NCBI RefSeq assembly: GCF_000236705.1
Contig: NC_016599.1
Coordinates: 2,294,001-2,358,000, forward strand
Origin: Owenweeksia hongkongensis DSM 17368
GTDB taxonomy: Bacteria > Bacteroidota > Bacteroidia > Flavobacteriales > Schleiferiaceae
Direction: 5' to 3'
DNA length: 64,000 bases
This document shows positions 9,801-16,264 of this stretch, piece after piece. The notes beneath the pieces were generated by a model that worked only from the letters and a program-made list of their open reading frames with translations, made no database searches and was not told where the DNA came from. The translations under genes and the position numbers were made by a program. Every line of letters starts with the position of its first letter. Position 1 is the stretch's first letter.

Positions 9801-11299
9801 AAATATTCTGTACCATCTGCATGTTTTTCAACCCAATAATAATTGTTAGGGGCAGAACCCTTTCTTGTTATTGTCTTATAAGAATTAATTGTTCTTTCTA
9901 TAAACTGCACATCACCACTTGCGCGACTTGAGGACATAGCGGTTTTATTAGGTCGTAAGCCACCTTCCATATATAAGGCACTTCCATTCAGTAAATAACC
10001 TTCTGTTTCTCCCGTACCAAATGTGGGTACTCCCCAACTCGTTTCTACTGCAACTTGAGGTACATTAATACTCCATCCAATTCCTAGCCAACCAGCACCA
10101 CCATCACTACTGTAGTTAAGCATCAAGGATGGGGTTAGCCCTGCTCTACCTGCAGGAATATCAATAGGATAGCTGACCGAGGCCTCGCCTGTACGCGAAG
10201 CACTGGGAGGGTTTATCATGCTAATTCCTGCTGCCGGGTTGGCTGCTTTAATGTCACTGATAGCCGTAGGCACAAAAGCACTGGCTTCTGGCATTTCTGG
10301 TGAAGAAATTAGCCCAGCAAAATAATCCGTATTGGACGGAGCCTGACCTGTTACGGTTCCAGCTATCGGATCAAAATTCAGATTACTGGCAACCTTCCAA
10401 GTGCGCCTTTCGTCATCAAAGTAAAACAGATGTAGCCTTGACATCCCAGAACCTGATGGAACTACGTCAGATTGGTAAGCTATTGTAATGCGAGCACTAT
10501 CTTTTTTGAAGGATTCCAGTAAGAAACCATCAGCTCCTTGGGTTACATTTTTTATATCGTTTGGAATAGACGGCATATCCATGGACAGCAACTCAAATAG
10601 TCGATCTTCATCCAAACGCTCTTCTATGGTAAAGTCAGCTTCACTAGCTTCAATTCTACCCATACGGTCGTTTAAAGGAGCGGTACTCTCATCATTAGTG
10701 AAAAGGAGATCCACATTTTTTACGGTTACAGAACTGCCAAAACCTTCAGGCATTCCAAAGCGTATTGTGTTATTTCCTGGCTTTAACTCCGCCTCGTTCA
10801 ACTCTACCGAAACTCTTTGCCAGTCCGTTCCTGGTTCTATTGATGAACCATAATAAACAGGCCGCCCATTTACTGATTTGGGGATATTATGGCCGTCTTC
10901 CAACCCTTGAATATCGTATTCTAGGATTACATTCTTGTAGGTCTTAAAGTCTTCAGGAACGGTGAACTCAAAGAAATCATCCTCTGGCATATGCAAAGGG
11001 TCTTGGTGGTGATATCCTAGATAGGCTATTGAAGTCGTTTTTAACCTAGCCTCCCACGCAGTATTATTTGAAGGTGAAGTTTCTTCATCTTTTGCTGATG
11101 AAACTTCTTCCTCTCGATTTTCCGAATGCTCTTCAACTATTGGAACTGAAGATGAAAAACTATCGACTTCAATATAATTTATCGCAGCCGGATTAAAATT
11201 TAGCATAGCCCTTGTGCTGGCAATAAGGTCATTGCCAAGCATAGTGGCAATCATGACAAAGGCAGCCACCTTGGTCGTAAAATCAATTTGATTTTTCAT
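875..11299 (-). CDS. Giant SpvB/FG-GAP/RHS toxin-like protein with HExxxH C-terminal tip
   Basis: A 3474-residue protein with the architecture of a fused TcB-TcC (insecticidal Tc toxin) cocoon. Residues 1-27 look like a Sec signal peptide. A SpvB-type domain begins near 361 (PIDIPAGRAGLTPSLML). FG-GAP/VCBS-like motifs of the form D(I/F)NGDGxPD lie near 770, 1505, 1595, 1685 and 1775, with a weaker one near 855. YD/RHS repeats run from about 2290 to 3060, and the conserved RHS core (YHPDYLGN, YYYGARYYNP) from about 3150 to DPDGN at 3259-3263. The last 211 residues are a distinct tip with HEAFIH (H3393, E3394, H3398), a possible metal site. In related proteins the RHS shell encloses and releases such a tip as the toxin; that function is inferred here. 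No T9SS sorting domain is present. The gene starts 33 bp after a T9SS protein gene and is followed 4 bp later by a small lipoprotein gene. Confidence 0.9.
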   Translation of the reverse strand: MKNQIDFTTKVAAFVMIATMLGNDLIASTRAMLNFNPAAINYIEVDSFSSSVPIVEEHSENREEEVSSAKDEETSPSNNTAWEARLKTTSIAYLGYHHQDPLHMPEDDFFEFTVPEDFKTYKNVILEYDIQGLEDGHNIPKSVNGRPVYYGSSIEPGTDWQRVSVELNEAELKPGNNTIRFGMPEGFGSSVTVKNVDLLFTNDESTAPLNDRMGRIEASEADFTIEERLDEDRLFELLSMDMPSIPNDIKNVTQGADGFLLESFKKDSARITIAYQSDVVPSGSGMSRLHLFYFDDERRTWKVASNLNFDPIAGTVTGQAPSNTDYFAGLISSPEMPEASAFVPTAISDIKAANPAAGISMINPPSASRTGEASVSYPIDIPAGRAGLTPSLMLNYSSDGGAGWLGIGWSINVPQVAVETSWGVPTFGTGETEGYLLNGSALYMEGGLRPNKTAMSSSRASGDVQFIERTINSYKTITRKGSAPNNYYWVEKHADGTEYFYGTTDGTSFDASYVLSDGPGGNIVKWFLAMTKDRWGNYIKYYYDIGTENSATDAKKDGHYAVLSKIAYTGFDGGDAPRYIVEFKKTKDRQDATINLKAGIKELDYHSLNNIKIRYVDPNLSNDTVEISRYHMTYGNGDFGKKTLLSITKYDKNDDEFHEHSFTYHTSGNRITYGNPTPINTNIGPFNNLFSGMDDKIKKIALPLSQQAEPSSINSSVTSGWGAGGSVGLGVCFTGSSFIPTKAWTFSGSMGLSQSVTQSKINLDDFNGDGLPDIMFDAGIHKAYLPLKTQADGSQFFGKSRRISQPGSLNESMSISFSTGVNFAMPLNALYYGLNYNNNRSFNYRYLTDYNADGFKDLVNQGVVYFGRMNQAGDYSFDVSSEQTPNPVIKGTSASTYTDDESLPDLQMVRTWEAPMDGYVNISGTATCDVNTVDGLRLGIQKGSTFLVAMTDVSGSSSLNMVANNVHVNRGEKILFRTQSKNNGYSDLAYWNPKVKYTNNLSRVDPNGIDYAESTYEDGFMLSASQGVITTDDKYIKVSWPALNSSVNLTDDVTFRISALWTPNGGTSSSVFSFSNKISAGSPLNLTGNFVDNNGNPANFVNSFLKIPGYGTGGEWNVFFQVLSSSNVDWKAINWRPEVSFGDDPCGLPTRKKYPSVMYHTYNKVLQLEASYPVTTSGAGSDQMRFWPVVSFSNVLSAFTTDEISEGSPKYAWFVSKTAGGLLSKMVLKINTNGTYAYYTDKSYSQVVTQASSSTVYGFSREQVLEGTAHVGWFCQDKLLGAFLRSSTSSISYKNLTQGGIQEATSVNFDVFAINRTALQDYHLGWGQFCWNDADNPDAPIGVSEMQLNSSMISEEKNYQKNEPEISDMQQEITESSPTPATDKFHMLIARRWERPSRLPSYIKENYANGSDEKLDCWSAWNGHEGVYANDGATSPGKFAESPRMIKPTVPANSGNYLAEGIPIVTTSNSLADNVTAAAGLLGQSETRNIGSAFNSKPQTAYLDINGDGYPDIIKYDNSDPKMQVTVPLGGYANETDFFDSDGNLGKSISESVTMTIAGSFANNDKRFMKTGNVSGSAGLGSNYSEFEWLDINGDGLPDRVSSDNSTDILIEYNRGNGLFEAVSVNTSLSQSSLNKSNSTSGSLGLGLSSLDDATDKVGGSFSAGIGLNVTGGEVAKQFIDYNGDGLLDIAVSSGSAVSVYYNLGTEWSGPFGISGIDLGKSEALGVYGNIAGTYSFPSATVPPGASIKTSLSGNAQANFALNKTNSTLRDMNGDNIPDIVSSDGFGKLSVRYATNVIGNSNLLSTVTNPLGGSFSINYHREGNKYGNYPVAIKTSTSADNEVMVWDMPYSKWVLSQVVIDDGLDLQDQGEDIDGADDIQLSFKYDGGIKSRRERDFIGFTRVQTLREADNPMPTVNTDPIARYTSTVVEYFRPSSTSPQEIRKAEYLKGYPFFNYNLYHEEGWCDVEGDLVPCPLIQDIKRTKNTYEYRNVIQSGSSIGMLEKPYDEFVLVNANALSETQTIFPALIEKEDVTFPDYQEESLFHSLVYELDYDEYTNVTWYSRKGSNVISGVSDAIVGVIDNSEYEYLEDNSHFYGELYGFTYPFNDFVVDPNTGEVCFTLHSDDFGHHGYEDINICVPEYEFQSPNSCTSQGGDNPPIELVFRKYVVKTTNITKKQYDCNYHAPIIAEMDYFPLDNKSDYRANVLKSHKIFIGVNNSPGFRRGTSVELTGNGKGVAKIKNELNFTGSSFTQTDLLYDGFGNVTKITSPNNLNNERLVTNYEYETDCNQFVKRVWNSYGDEACYKYEQRTGNLLRQVGINGHATAYQYDGKDRLKAVYGPREYANPGSAATISFEYYPEGTAGGTVPVAITSHNMGVSGTMASNPPSINCDSDDNFSSRPSMSQVMQTATFIDGMSRVVQVKKDAAGNLESSGVYSYKKVREVSGITAYDYLGRDSVTTLSMLEDGADPISVINTGVSSTITKSVAYDYVGKPILHVDIREQGATVQTQIKYSWSEVNTPFAERCFNIETKVNSNRTYTNFINAEGQTIARQTKGNSSGVSQFTTFEFDALGQLLSSTDPIELETTYGYDAFGRITYEIHPDRGRTDFTYDNAGNLIKQKTPLTGTAGITMDYEYNRIKKRVMADSESKKTYNVYYSWGSEGDGKNGAGRVVSVNQGSQNTVKEEYTFDELGNRITEEKQIWTLDGGTRKYDFQYKYDSWGRMREIVYPDAEILTYNYTPTGELLGMDTHHEAANPMDASIVDNIYYDGFGNIVQLNYSNGTTTDFEYDSYSRRLTGLNLLSGTGTLWSDNTTSRTNLLTKDYTYDPYGNVKTVGNEASGFDYDQTLGFALFGIEGGEYDMQYNYDDLNRLSSASGMFDGRPLDLSMTYDDAGGLLTKNQDFDGIAYELEYELDTEEELEKRKSHQINSITDHTTTDETIYHYDDAGNVIQIDLPNEQQDFIWNELNHLRGVMNDNGISHYVYDQNGERIMKGNYLSSQGGSNESFDISNMTLDGYTLYVNPYYVVTNYNNTAEGSKHYYMGSQRIASGQMSYTLTPKVDFPPESYSPTSPETPGGIVDLHDLFSKLAVRRDQAFDIDLSTLLEAPELSDLKPFEAYEMAVNESPCQTLECRCAESIYWTEQSGEDCEAKKVMYWYHPDYLGNTEYVTNSGGLPHQFFWYSPWGEPLVSQDLGFLSGFRSRYKFNAKELDEETGNYYYGARYYNPQTSVWLGVDAMAAKYPSLSPYTFVANNPIMLIDPDGNQIDPALLDENSPNYCAETAQAFLDFAQTKEGQTFLSDYASEGQTIAGVTYSQGKYDKEGLDVKFDSKIITNKDGTISSANGVTDVDLDGERGKITISLNTASTNENNSNYLSGNIGKGEYMYNLVGTITHEAFIHGDLFAADFLDGGGFDYSNVPSTISGSPHHYASRRAAQNGNGRFYNQGFRIMGQMNTKYKQNYSREQIVNKMWHFRY

Positions 11300-11331
11300 G
11301 GATGAGAGGAATAAGAAGAAGTTAATTGAGA

Positions 11332-13128
11332 TTATTTTACAACAATGGTCTGTAAAGTATATTGATCAGCGGATTGGAGCACCCGAACCAAATAGGTACC
11401 AGGTTCATTTAATGGAAACTGGTATTTCCTATTACCAAGATTGGGGGTAAAGTTTTCTTGCCTTAGCAAAGCTCCCTTATTATCCATTATTTGAATCGTA
11501 AACTGTTGATCATCTAGGTTCGAAAAACTTACATATACATTTCCACCACGAGGTATGGGATTGGGGTAAATATTTATCGACTCTTCGGTACTGTTTTTTT
11601 GACTTGTGGCTTTATGACCGATACCTGAATCAGTGGCAGAGTTTGTATAGATAGAGTTGCCTTCCTTATTACTCGTCCTACCAGAACTAAATGTGGAAGG
11701 TAGAGTTTCGGCACTTGAAAAAACAAAATCATGAGAGCCTGGACTTGCTCCTCCATCATGCATAAAATACTGCGAAGGACAGGAGTTAAAGGCGAATACG
11801 GAATGCAAAATCACTCCATTTTGATTGGAAGCCAGTAATTCATAATGTCCAGCGTCCATGTTAGATAACTGGATAAATGGCTGAGAAACAAGAGTGTCAA
11901 AAACACTTCCATCATCCAGGCTTACTATTCTACAATCCACAGGAAGTGCAGCAGTATCAAGGCCAAGATCAAGCCCATTGTACCCTGCACTATCACAATA
12001 GCGAAAAGCTACATTATAAAGGGGATTACAGGTGTCTGGTGTAGCCACACCCACTATAAAATAGTTGGTAGCATCGTTCAATGTGGCCAATGGTACACTA
12101 AGAGTGGTACTGTTTCCAAGTGTAGTATAGGTACCAGGAACACTATTCATTCCATCTGAAACCATCACATTAGTATAGTTCAACAAAGTATCCATTTGGA
12201 TAAGCAAAGTACCTGCGCTACTTACCCAATCAAATAGTTTGATTTTGAACAAATAGTCAGCAGGATTCCCGCCACATTGTCTTCCTAATTTATCGGATCC
12301 TTTTGACACTATCATAAGTGAACTGTCTTGAATAGAGACAGGAGGGTTTTCGCCTAATATCACCAGTGAATCTAATGCTATCTGTAAACGCTTTGAGTCT
12401 GGTGAAAATGACTGACTTTGGAAAAAGTTTGCACGATCCATACGACCCAAAGCCATGATCTGTTCATTGTATAGTGCATCCACCTTATAATTCCAAAGTC
12501 CATTACCTGAAAGATCTAGGTATTCCGGCTGTTTCTTAGAGCAAATCTGATCAATCTTAATAGAATATTTTAAAGCTAAATAGCTTTCTACTTTTCGGAT
12601 CTGTTCATCATCCAATTGCGCTTCATAGAAAATCACCTCTGCGAGATCAATAGACTCATGCATTCTGAAGTGTTTACTAAACCAACTGCTCCTTGACCTG
12701 GCTTGAAACTTTACCTTAACAATTACAGGATCGCCCTCAATACGGTTCAAATCAATGGACTGCTGATCAACTTTAAGAGAGTCTCTATAAAGAGATACCG
12801 CTCCTAGTTTCAGCAGTCGCTTATCTGGTAGTGTATCATATTTGGGCCGCACCACCATAAAAAGAGTACCAACCGATTCTTCACCAATTGCCTCGCAATA
12901 TTTATGAAGCAAGCTCCCTTCAGCATCCAATATAGGATGGTTGCCGATTGAAAACGTATCTATATAACTTGGCATCGTTTGAGCCGTCCATTGATACGCC
13001 CAAGTAGGCTGTGGTATTTCTTTAAGAATCTGTCCGGGTGCAGAGAAAGTGATAAATGCTAGAAAAAACAAGGATAAGCTTCTGAGAAAAAAGCCAGCCC
13101 CAAATTGAGCTTTTTGGGAAGGAAACAT
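11332..13128 (-). CDS. T9SS type A secreted surface protein, first gene of the RHS unit
   Basis: A 598-residue secreted protein. Residues 1-33 form a signal peptide (hydrophobic SLFFLAFITFSAPGQ). Residues about 155-195 carry the YLALKYSI motif that follows LamG-like segments in many Bacteroidota surface proteins. The C-terminal 80 residues (from INIYPNPIPRGG, about 518) are a type A T9SS sorting domain ending in TIVVK, so the protein should cross the outer membrane through the type IX system and be cell-surface bound or released. It sits 33 bp upstream of the giant RHS gene on the same strand and is probably its operon leader. Whether it assists display or delivery of the RHS protein is not known. 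No enzymatic motif was seen. Confidence 0.85.
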   Translation of the reverse strand: MFPSQKAQFGAGFFLRSLSLFFLAFITFSAPGQILKEIPQPTWAYQWTAQTMPSYIDTFSIGNHPILDAEGSLLHKYCEAIGEESVGTLFMVVRPKYDTLPDKRLLKLGAVSLYRDSLKVDQQSIDLNRIEGDPVIVKVKFQARSRSSWFSKHFRMHESIDLAEVIFYEAQLDDEQIRKVESYLALKYSIKIDQICSKKQPEYLDLSGNGLWNYKVDALYNEQIMALGRMDRANFFQSQSFSPDSKRLQIALDSLVILGENPPVSIQDSSLMIVSKGSDKLGRQCGGNPADYLFKIKLFDWVSSAGTLLIQMDTLLNYTNVMVSDGMNSVPGTYTTLGNSTTLSVPLATLNDATNYFIVGVATPDTCNPLYNVAFRYCDSAGYNGLDLGLDTAALPVDCRIVSLDDGSVFDTLVSQPFIQLSNMDAGHYELLASNQNGVILHSVFAFNSCPSQYFMHDGGASPGSHDFVFSSAETLPSTFSSGRTSNKEGNSIYTNSATDSGIGHKATSQKNSTEESINIYPNPIPRGGNVYVSFSNLDDQQFTIQIMDNKGALLRQENFTPNLGNRKYQFPLNEPGTYLVRVLQSADQYTLQTIVVK

Positions 13129-13692
13129 AGACAGTAAGTTTTTAGTTTAAGAGGTAAAAAGCATTAAATGCTTCTTCAAAAGAATCACTATTTTTTATGA
13201 TTTCAAAAATTTTGTAGATGTTTATGTTATAAATTTCTATGCGCTCACAACCAATGCCGATCGAAAAACCACACAAAAAGTTCATAGATTGAGATTACAC
13301 ACAAGTTACGACCTCCTACATTTTAACTTCACCTCTATAATAGATTACTTGTCCTTTTGGGGCTTCTTCGAGGGCTAAAAATGTGGGTACTAGACTAGGA
13401 TGTGGTACAATTTGACATCAACAGGATCGTAAATAAGGGCCTACTAACTGAGATACCTCTGCCTAATAACAGAGCTTTCACACCATTTTTCAAAAGAGAA
13501 AACAAAAAGTACCAAAAGAAAAGAGAGAGCTTTTCTTTCAGGTGGACGTTTAGATTGTCAAGGTTTAAAACGTTCGCGAAGGCATTTACTCAGCTCAAAA
13601 CTAAAAACTTTCACAGCTCATTAAAAATCTTAATTTTAATGAACCAACTAAACATTCTCCATCATGACTCTACTTCTATTTTTCTCAAAACC

Positions 13693-13704
13693 TGATATAT
13701 GTCA
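13693..13704 (+). promoter_or_regulatory. CRP/FNR-type operator upstream of ccoS
   Basis: TGATATATGTCA fits the TGA-N6-TCA core of CRP/FNR family operators. It lies 53 bp upstream of ccoS and 23 bp upstream of a TACATTTG -7 element, placing its centre near -40, the usual class II activator position. A site matching at 15 of 20 flanking positions (CCTGA...TCATTTTC) occurs at the same spacing before hemN. FNR-type control of cbb3 oxidase and hemN is well established in other bacteria; here it is inferred. Confidence 0.6.
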
Positions 13705-13727
13705 TTTTCCTTCGACAAGTTCACCTA

Positions 13728-13735
13728 TACATTTG
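13728..13735 (+). promoter_or_regulatory. Predicted -7 promoter element for the cbb3 cluster
   Basis: TACATTTG matches the Bacteroidota primary sigma consensus TAnnTTTG exactly and lies 22 bp before the ccoS start. The -33 region reads TTTT instead of TTTG, consistent with a promoter that relies on the activator site just upstream. Confidence 0.55.
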
Positions 13736-13756
13736 AACCTGAAATAAAAGGAACCC

Positions 13757-13921
13757 ATGTCAGCCATCTATATTCTCATTTCCATCAGTTTTATTGTAGC
13801 CATTGGCTTTTTAGTAGCTTTTATCTGGAGCATAAAAAACGGACAATACGATGATGACTACTCCCCCGGGGTACGAATGCTAAAAGACAATAAGAAAACC
13901 AGCACAAAACACAACCATTAG
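13757..13921 (+). CDS. ccoS: cbb3-type cytochrome oxidase assembly protein CcoS
   Basis: A 54-residue protein starting MSAIYILISISFIVAIGF: one N-terminal membrane helix (about residues 2-24), then the FxWSIKxGQYDD segment typical of CcoS/FixS, then a short polar tail. CcoS is needed to insert haem and copper into the cbb3 oxidase. It is 1 bp from the start of ccoNO, so it is the first gene of the operon. It normally follows the copper ATPase gene ccoI, which is absent here. Although very short, its conserved sequence and position make it secure. Confidence 0.9.
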   Translation: MSAIYILISISFIVAIGFLVAFIWSIKNGQYDDDYSPGVRMLKDNKKTSTKHNH

Positions 13922-13922
13922 T

Positions 13923-16064
13923 ATGCAGCGCGAAACATTCTATTACAACAATCAGTGGACACGCAACTTCCTGATTGCAACTATTGCCTGGGGTGTGATT
14001 GCCCTACTTGTAGGCCTCACCATTGCTCTACAGCTCGTTTTTCCCGACCTCAACTTGGACACTTCCTGGTTTACCTTCGGTAGACTTAGAGCTTTGCATA
14101 CCAACGGGGCCATTTTTGCCTTTGTAGGAAACTCCATTTTTGCCGGGGTTTATTACTCATTACCTCGATTGCTCAAAACCCCGATGGCCAGCAACCTCCT
14201 CAGCAAAATTCACTTCTGGGGTTGGCAGCTTATCATTTTAGCAGCTGTTATTTCTTTGCCTTTAGGACTCACTTCTTCTAAAGAATATGCAGAACTAGAA
14301 TGGCCAATTGACATTGCCATTGCACTTATCTGGGTAACTTTTGGTGTAAACATGTTTTGGACGATCATCAAAAGACGAGAGCGCCATCTATATGTTGCCA
14401 TTTGGTTTTACATCGCCACATTCGTTACGGTGGCCATGCTTCACATTGTAAACAGCATTGAAATCCCTGTATCTTTTATGAAGTCTTACTCTGCTTTCGC
14501 AGGAGTACAAGATGCACTGGTGCAATGGTGGTATGGTCATAATGCAGTAGCCTTTTTCCTTACCACACCCGTGCTGGGGATGATGTACTACTTTGTTCCC
14601 AAAGCCGCTAACCGCCCGGTTTACTCCTACCGACTTTCTATCGTACACTTTTGGGCACTTATATTCCTTTATATATGGGCAGGCCCTCACCACCTACTTT
14701 ATACTGCACTTCCCGATTGGGCTCAAAGCCTTGGAACCGTTTTCTCTATTATGTTGATTTTCCCTAGCTGGGGTGGTATGATAAACGGACTACTCACCTT
14801 GCGTGGAGCCTGGGATAAAGTAAGAGATAGTGCCGTGCTAAAATTCTTTGTGGTCGCCCTTACCTGCTATGGTATGGCTACTCTCGAAGGGCCACTTTTG
14901 AGCCTTAGAAACATTAATGCCATTGCGCACTACACCGACTGGATTCCTGCACACGTTCATATTGGTACTCTTGGCTGGAATGGGTTTATGATTTTTGGCG
15001 TGGTGTACTGGTTACTTCCTAAATTATATCAAACCAGCTTGTACTCTGAAAAACTGGCCAATACCCACTTCTGGATAGGAACTTTGGGAATCATATTTTG
15101 GGCACTACCGATGTATGTGGCTGGGTTTACCCAAAGTTTGATGTGGAAAGAATTTAACCCGGATGGAACTTTGGTTTATTTTAATTTTCTAGAAACTGTT
15201 ACTCGAATTATCCCGATGTACAAACTCCGTGCTCTTGGTGGCGGACTTTACATCATTGGTATGTTAATAATGGTGGTAAATGTGATGCGCACTGCTGGCA
15301 GTGGTAAATTCCTTAGAACTGAAGAAGACAGCGCTGTACCTTTCGGTAAAGTGTTTGAAAAACCAAGAGGCGAGCACTGGCACCGCTGGATTGAAAGACG
15401 TCCAATACAGCTTATGGTATGGAGTCTTGTGGTTGTAGCTATTGGAGGTATTCTGGAAATTGTACCCACCATGATGGTGAAATCTAACATTCCAACGATT
15501 GAAAGTGTGAAACCTTACACCGTACTGGAATTAGAAGGAAGGGACATTTACATCCGCGAAGGCTGTAATGCTTGTCACTCTCAAATGGTTCGTCCGTTTA
15601 GGTCAGAGGTTGCTCGCTATGGTGAATACTCTAAAGCTGGTGAATTTGTTTACGATCACCCATTCCTATGGGGAAGTAAACGAACCGGGCCAGATTTACA
15701 TAGAGTAGGAGGTAAATACCAACATCAGTGGCACTATAAACACATGCTCAATCCAATTAATACAAGCGATAAATCTATAATGCCTCGTTACCCGTGGTTG
15801 TTTGAAAACACTCTTGACACCCAGTATACACAGAAAAAGCTGGAAGTGATGGCTGGATTGGGTGTTCCCTATGAGCAGGACTATATTGACAATTATGAAT
15901 TTTACTTGACTCAACAGCAAGAAGCAATAACTAATGAGTTACGTGAGCAAATCGAGGATTTAGAAATAAAGAGAGATGATGAAATAGTGGCTTTGATTGC
16001 TTATCTACAAAGATTAGGTGTGGACATCAAGGCCCAGGAAACTAAACTTGCTGAAGAAGATTAA
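13923..16064 (+). CDS. ccoNO: Fused cbb3 cytochrome c oxidase subunits I and II (CcoN-CcoO)
   Basis: A 713-residue fusion that reduces O2 to water with high affinity in the inner membrane. The CcoN part (about 1-485) has a dozen or so membrane helices and the expected ligands: H59 for the low-spin haem, H206 (WWYGHN) and H256/H257 for CuB, and H344/H346 (AHVHIG) on one helix for the two haems. The CcoO part (about 490-713) starts with a membrane helix and has one haem c motif, CNACH at 548-552. Such fusions are normal in Bacteroidota, so the length is not an error. It is translated 1 bp after ccoS and 2 bp before ccoQ. Confidence 0.97.
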   Translation: MQRETFYYNNQWTRNFLIATIAWGVIALLVGLTIALQLVFPDLNLDTSWFTFGRLRALHTNGAIFAFVGNSIFAGVYYSLPRLLKTPMASNLLSKIHFWGWQLIILAAVISLPLGLTSSKEYAELEWPIDIAIALIWVTFGVNMFWTIIKRRERHLYVAIWFYIATFVTVAMLHIVNSIEIPVSFMKSYSAFAGVQDALVQWWYGHNAVAFFLTTPVLGMMYYFVPKAANRPVYSYRLSIVHFWALIFLYIWAGPHHLLYTALPDWAQSLGTVFSIMLIFPSWGGMINGLLTLRGAWDKVRDSAVLKFFVVALTCYGMATLEGPLLSLRNINAIAHYTDWIPAHVHIGTLGWNGFMIFGVVYWLLPKLYQTSLYSEKLANTHFWIGTLGIIFWALPMYVAGFTQSLMWKEFNPDGTLVYFNFLETVTRIIPMYKLRALGGGLYIIGMLIMVVNVMRTAGSGKFLRTEEDSAVPFGKVFEKPRGEHWHRWIERRPIQLMVWSLVVVAIGGILEIVPTMMVKSNIPTIESVKPYTVLELEGRDIYIREGCNACHSQMVRPFRSEVARYGEYSKAGEFVYDHPFLWGSKRTGPDLHRVGGKYQHQWHYKHMLNPINTSDKSIMPRYPWLFENTLDTQYTQKKLEVMAGLGVPYEQDYIDNYEFYLTQQQEAITNELREQIEDLEIKRDDEIVALIAYLQRLGVDIKAQETKLAEED

Positions 16065-16066
16065 TC

Positions 16067-16264
16067 ATGCTAAAATTCATAAAACACCACATGGAAACTA
16101 TTGATGGAATATCCATTTATCCCATCATTTCCTTCCTGATATTCTTCATCTTTTTTCTCTTAATGCTCATTTATGTAATAAGAGCAGACAAAAACAGAAT
16201 GAAAGAAATAGCCAACATACCGCTTGATGACGAACCTATAAACCCCATCGACCATGAAAAATAG
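16067..16264 (+). CDS. ccoQ: cbb3 oxidase small subunit CcoQ (FixQ-like)
   Basis: A 65-residue membrane protein with one central hydrophobic helix (about residues 18-41), followed by a charged cytoplasmic tail of the form RADKNRMKE. Size, topology and position between ccoNO and ccoP identify it as CcoQ, which stabilises the oxidase. Its last 11 bp overlap the start of ccoP, a sign of coupled translation. Confidence 0.88.
   Translation: MLKFIKHHMETIDGISIYPIISFLIFFIFFLLMLIYVIRADKNRMKEIANIPLDDEPINPIDHEK

Larger units (their letters stand above)
13129..13756. other. Divergent intergenic region between the RHS unit and the cbb3 cluster
   Basis: A 628-bp AT-rich gap between the minus-strand T9SS gene and ccoS. 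A 97-codon open frame at 13402-13695 has no signal peptide, domain or codon pattern suggesting a real gene. The ccoS-proximal end holds a CRP/FNR-type box and a -7 element (listed separately). No perfect TAnnTTTG element was found for the minus-strand gene. The copper ATPase gene ccoI/fixI, which usually accompanies ccoS, is not here. Confidence 0.7.

Noticed and set aside
10488..10853. 121-codon plus-strand frame opposite the RHS gene
   Set aside because: Shadow of the long RHS frame; no signal or family.
13402..13695. 97-codon plus-strand frame before ccoS
   Set aside because: AT-rich, no domain or signal, and it runs across the ccoS regulatory region.
13923..16064. CcoN-CcoO thought to be a stop-codon loss or assembly join
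   Set aside because: The fusion is the common arrangement in this phylum and both halves have intact motifs.
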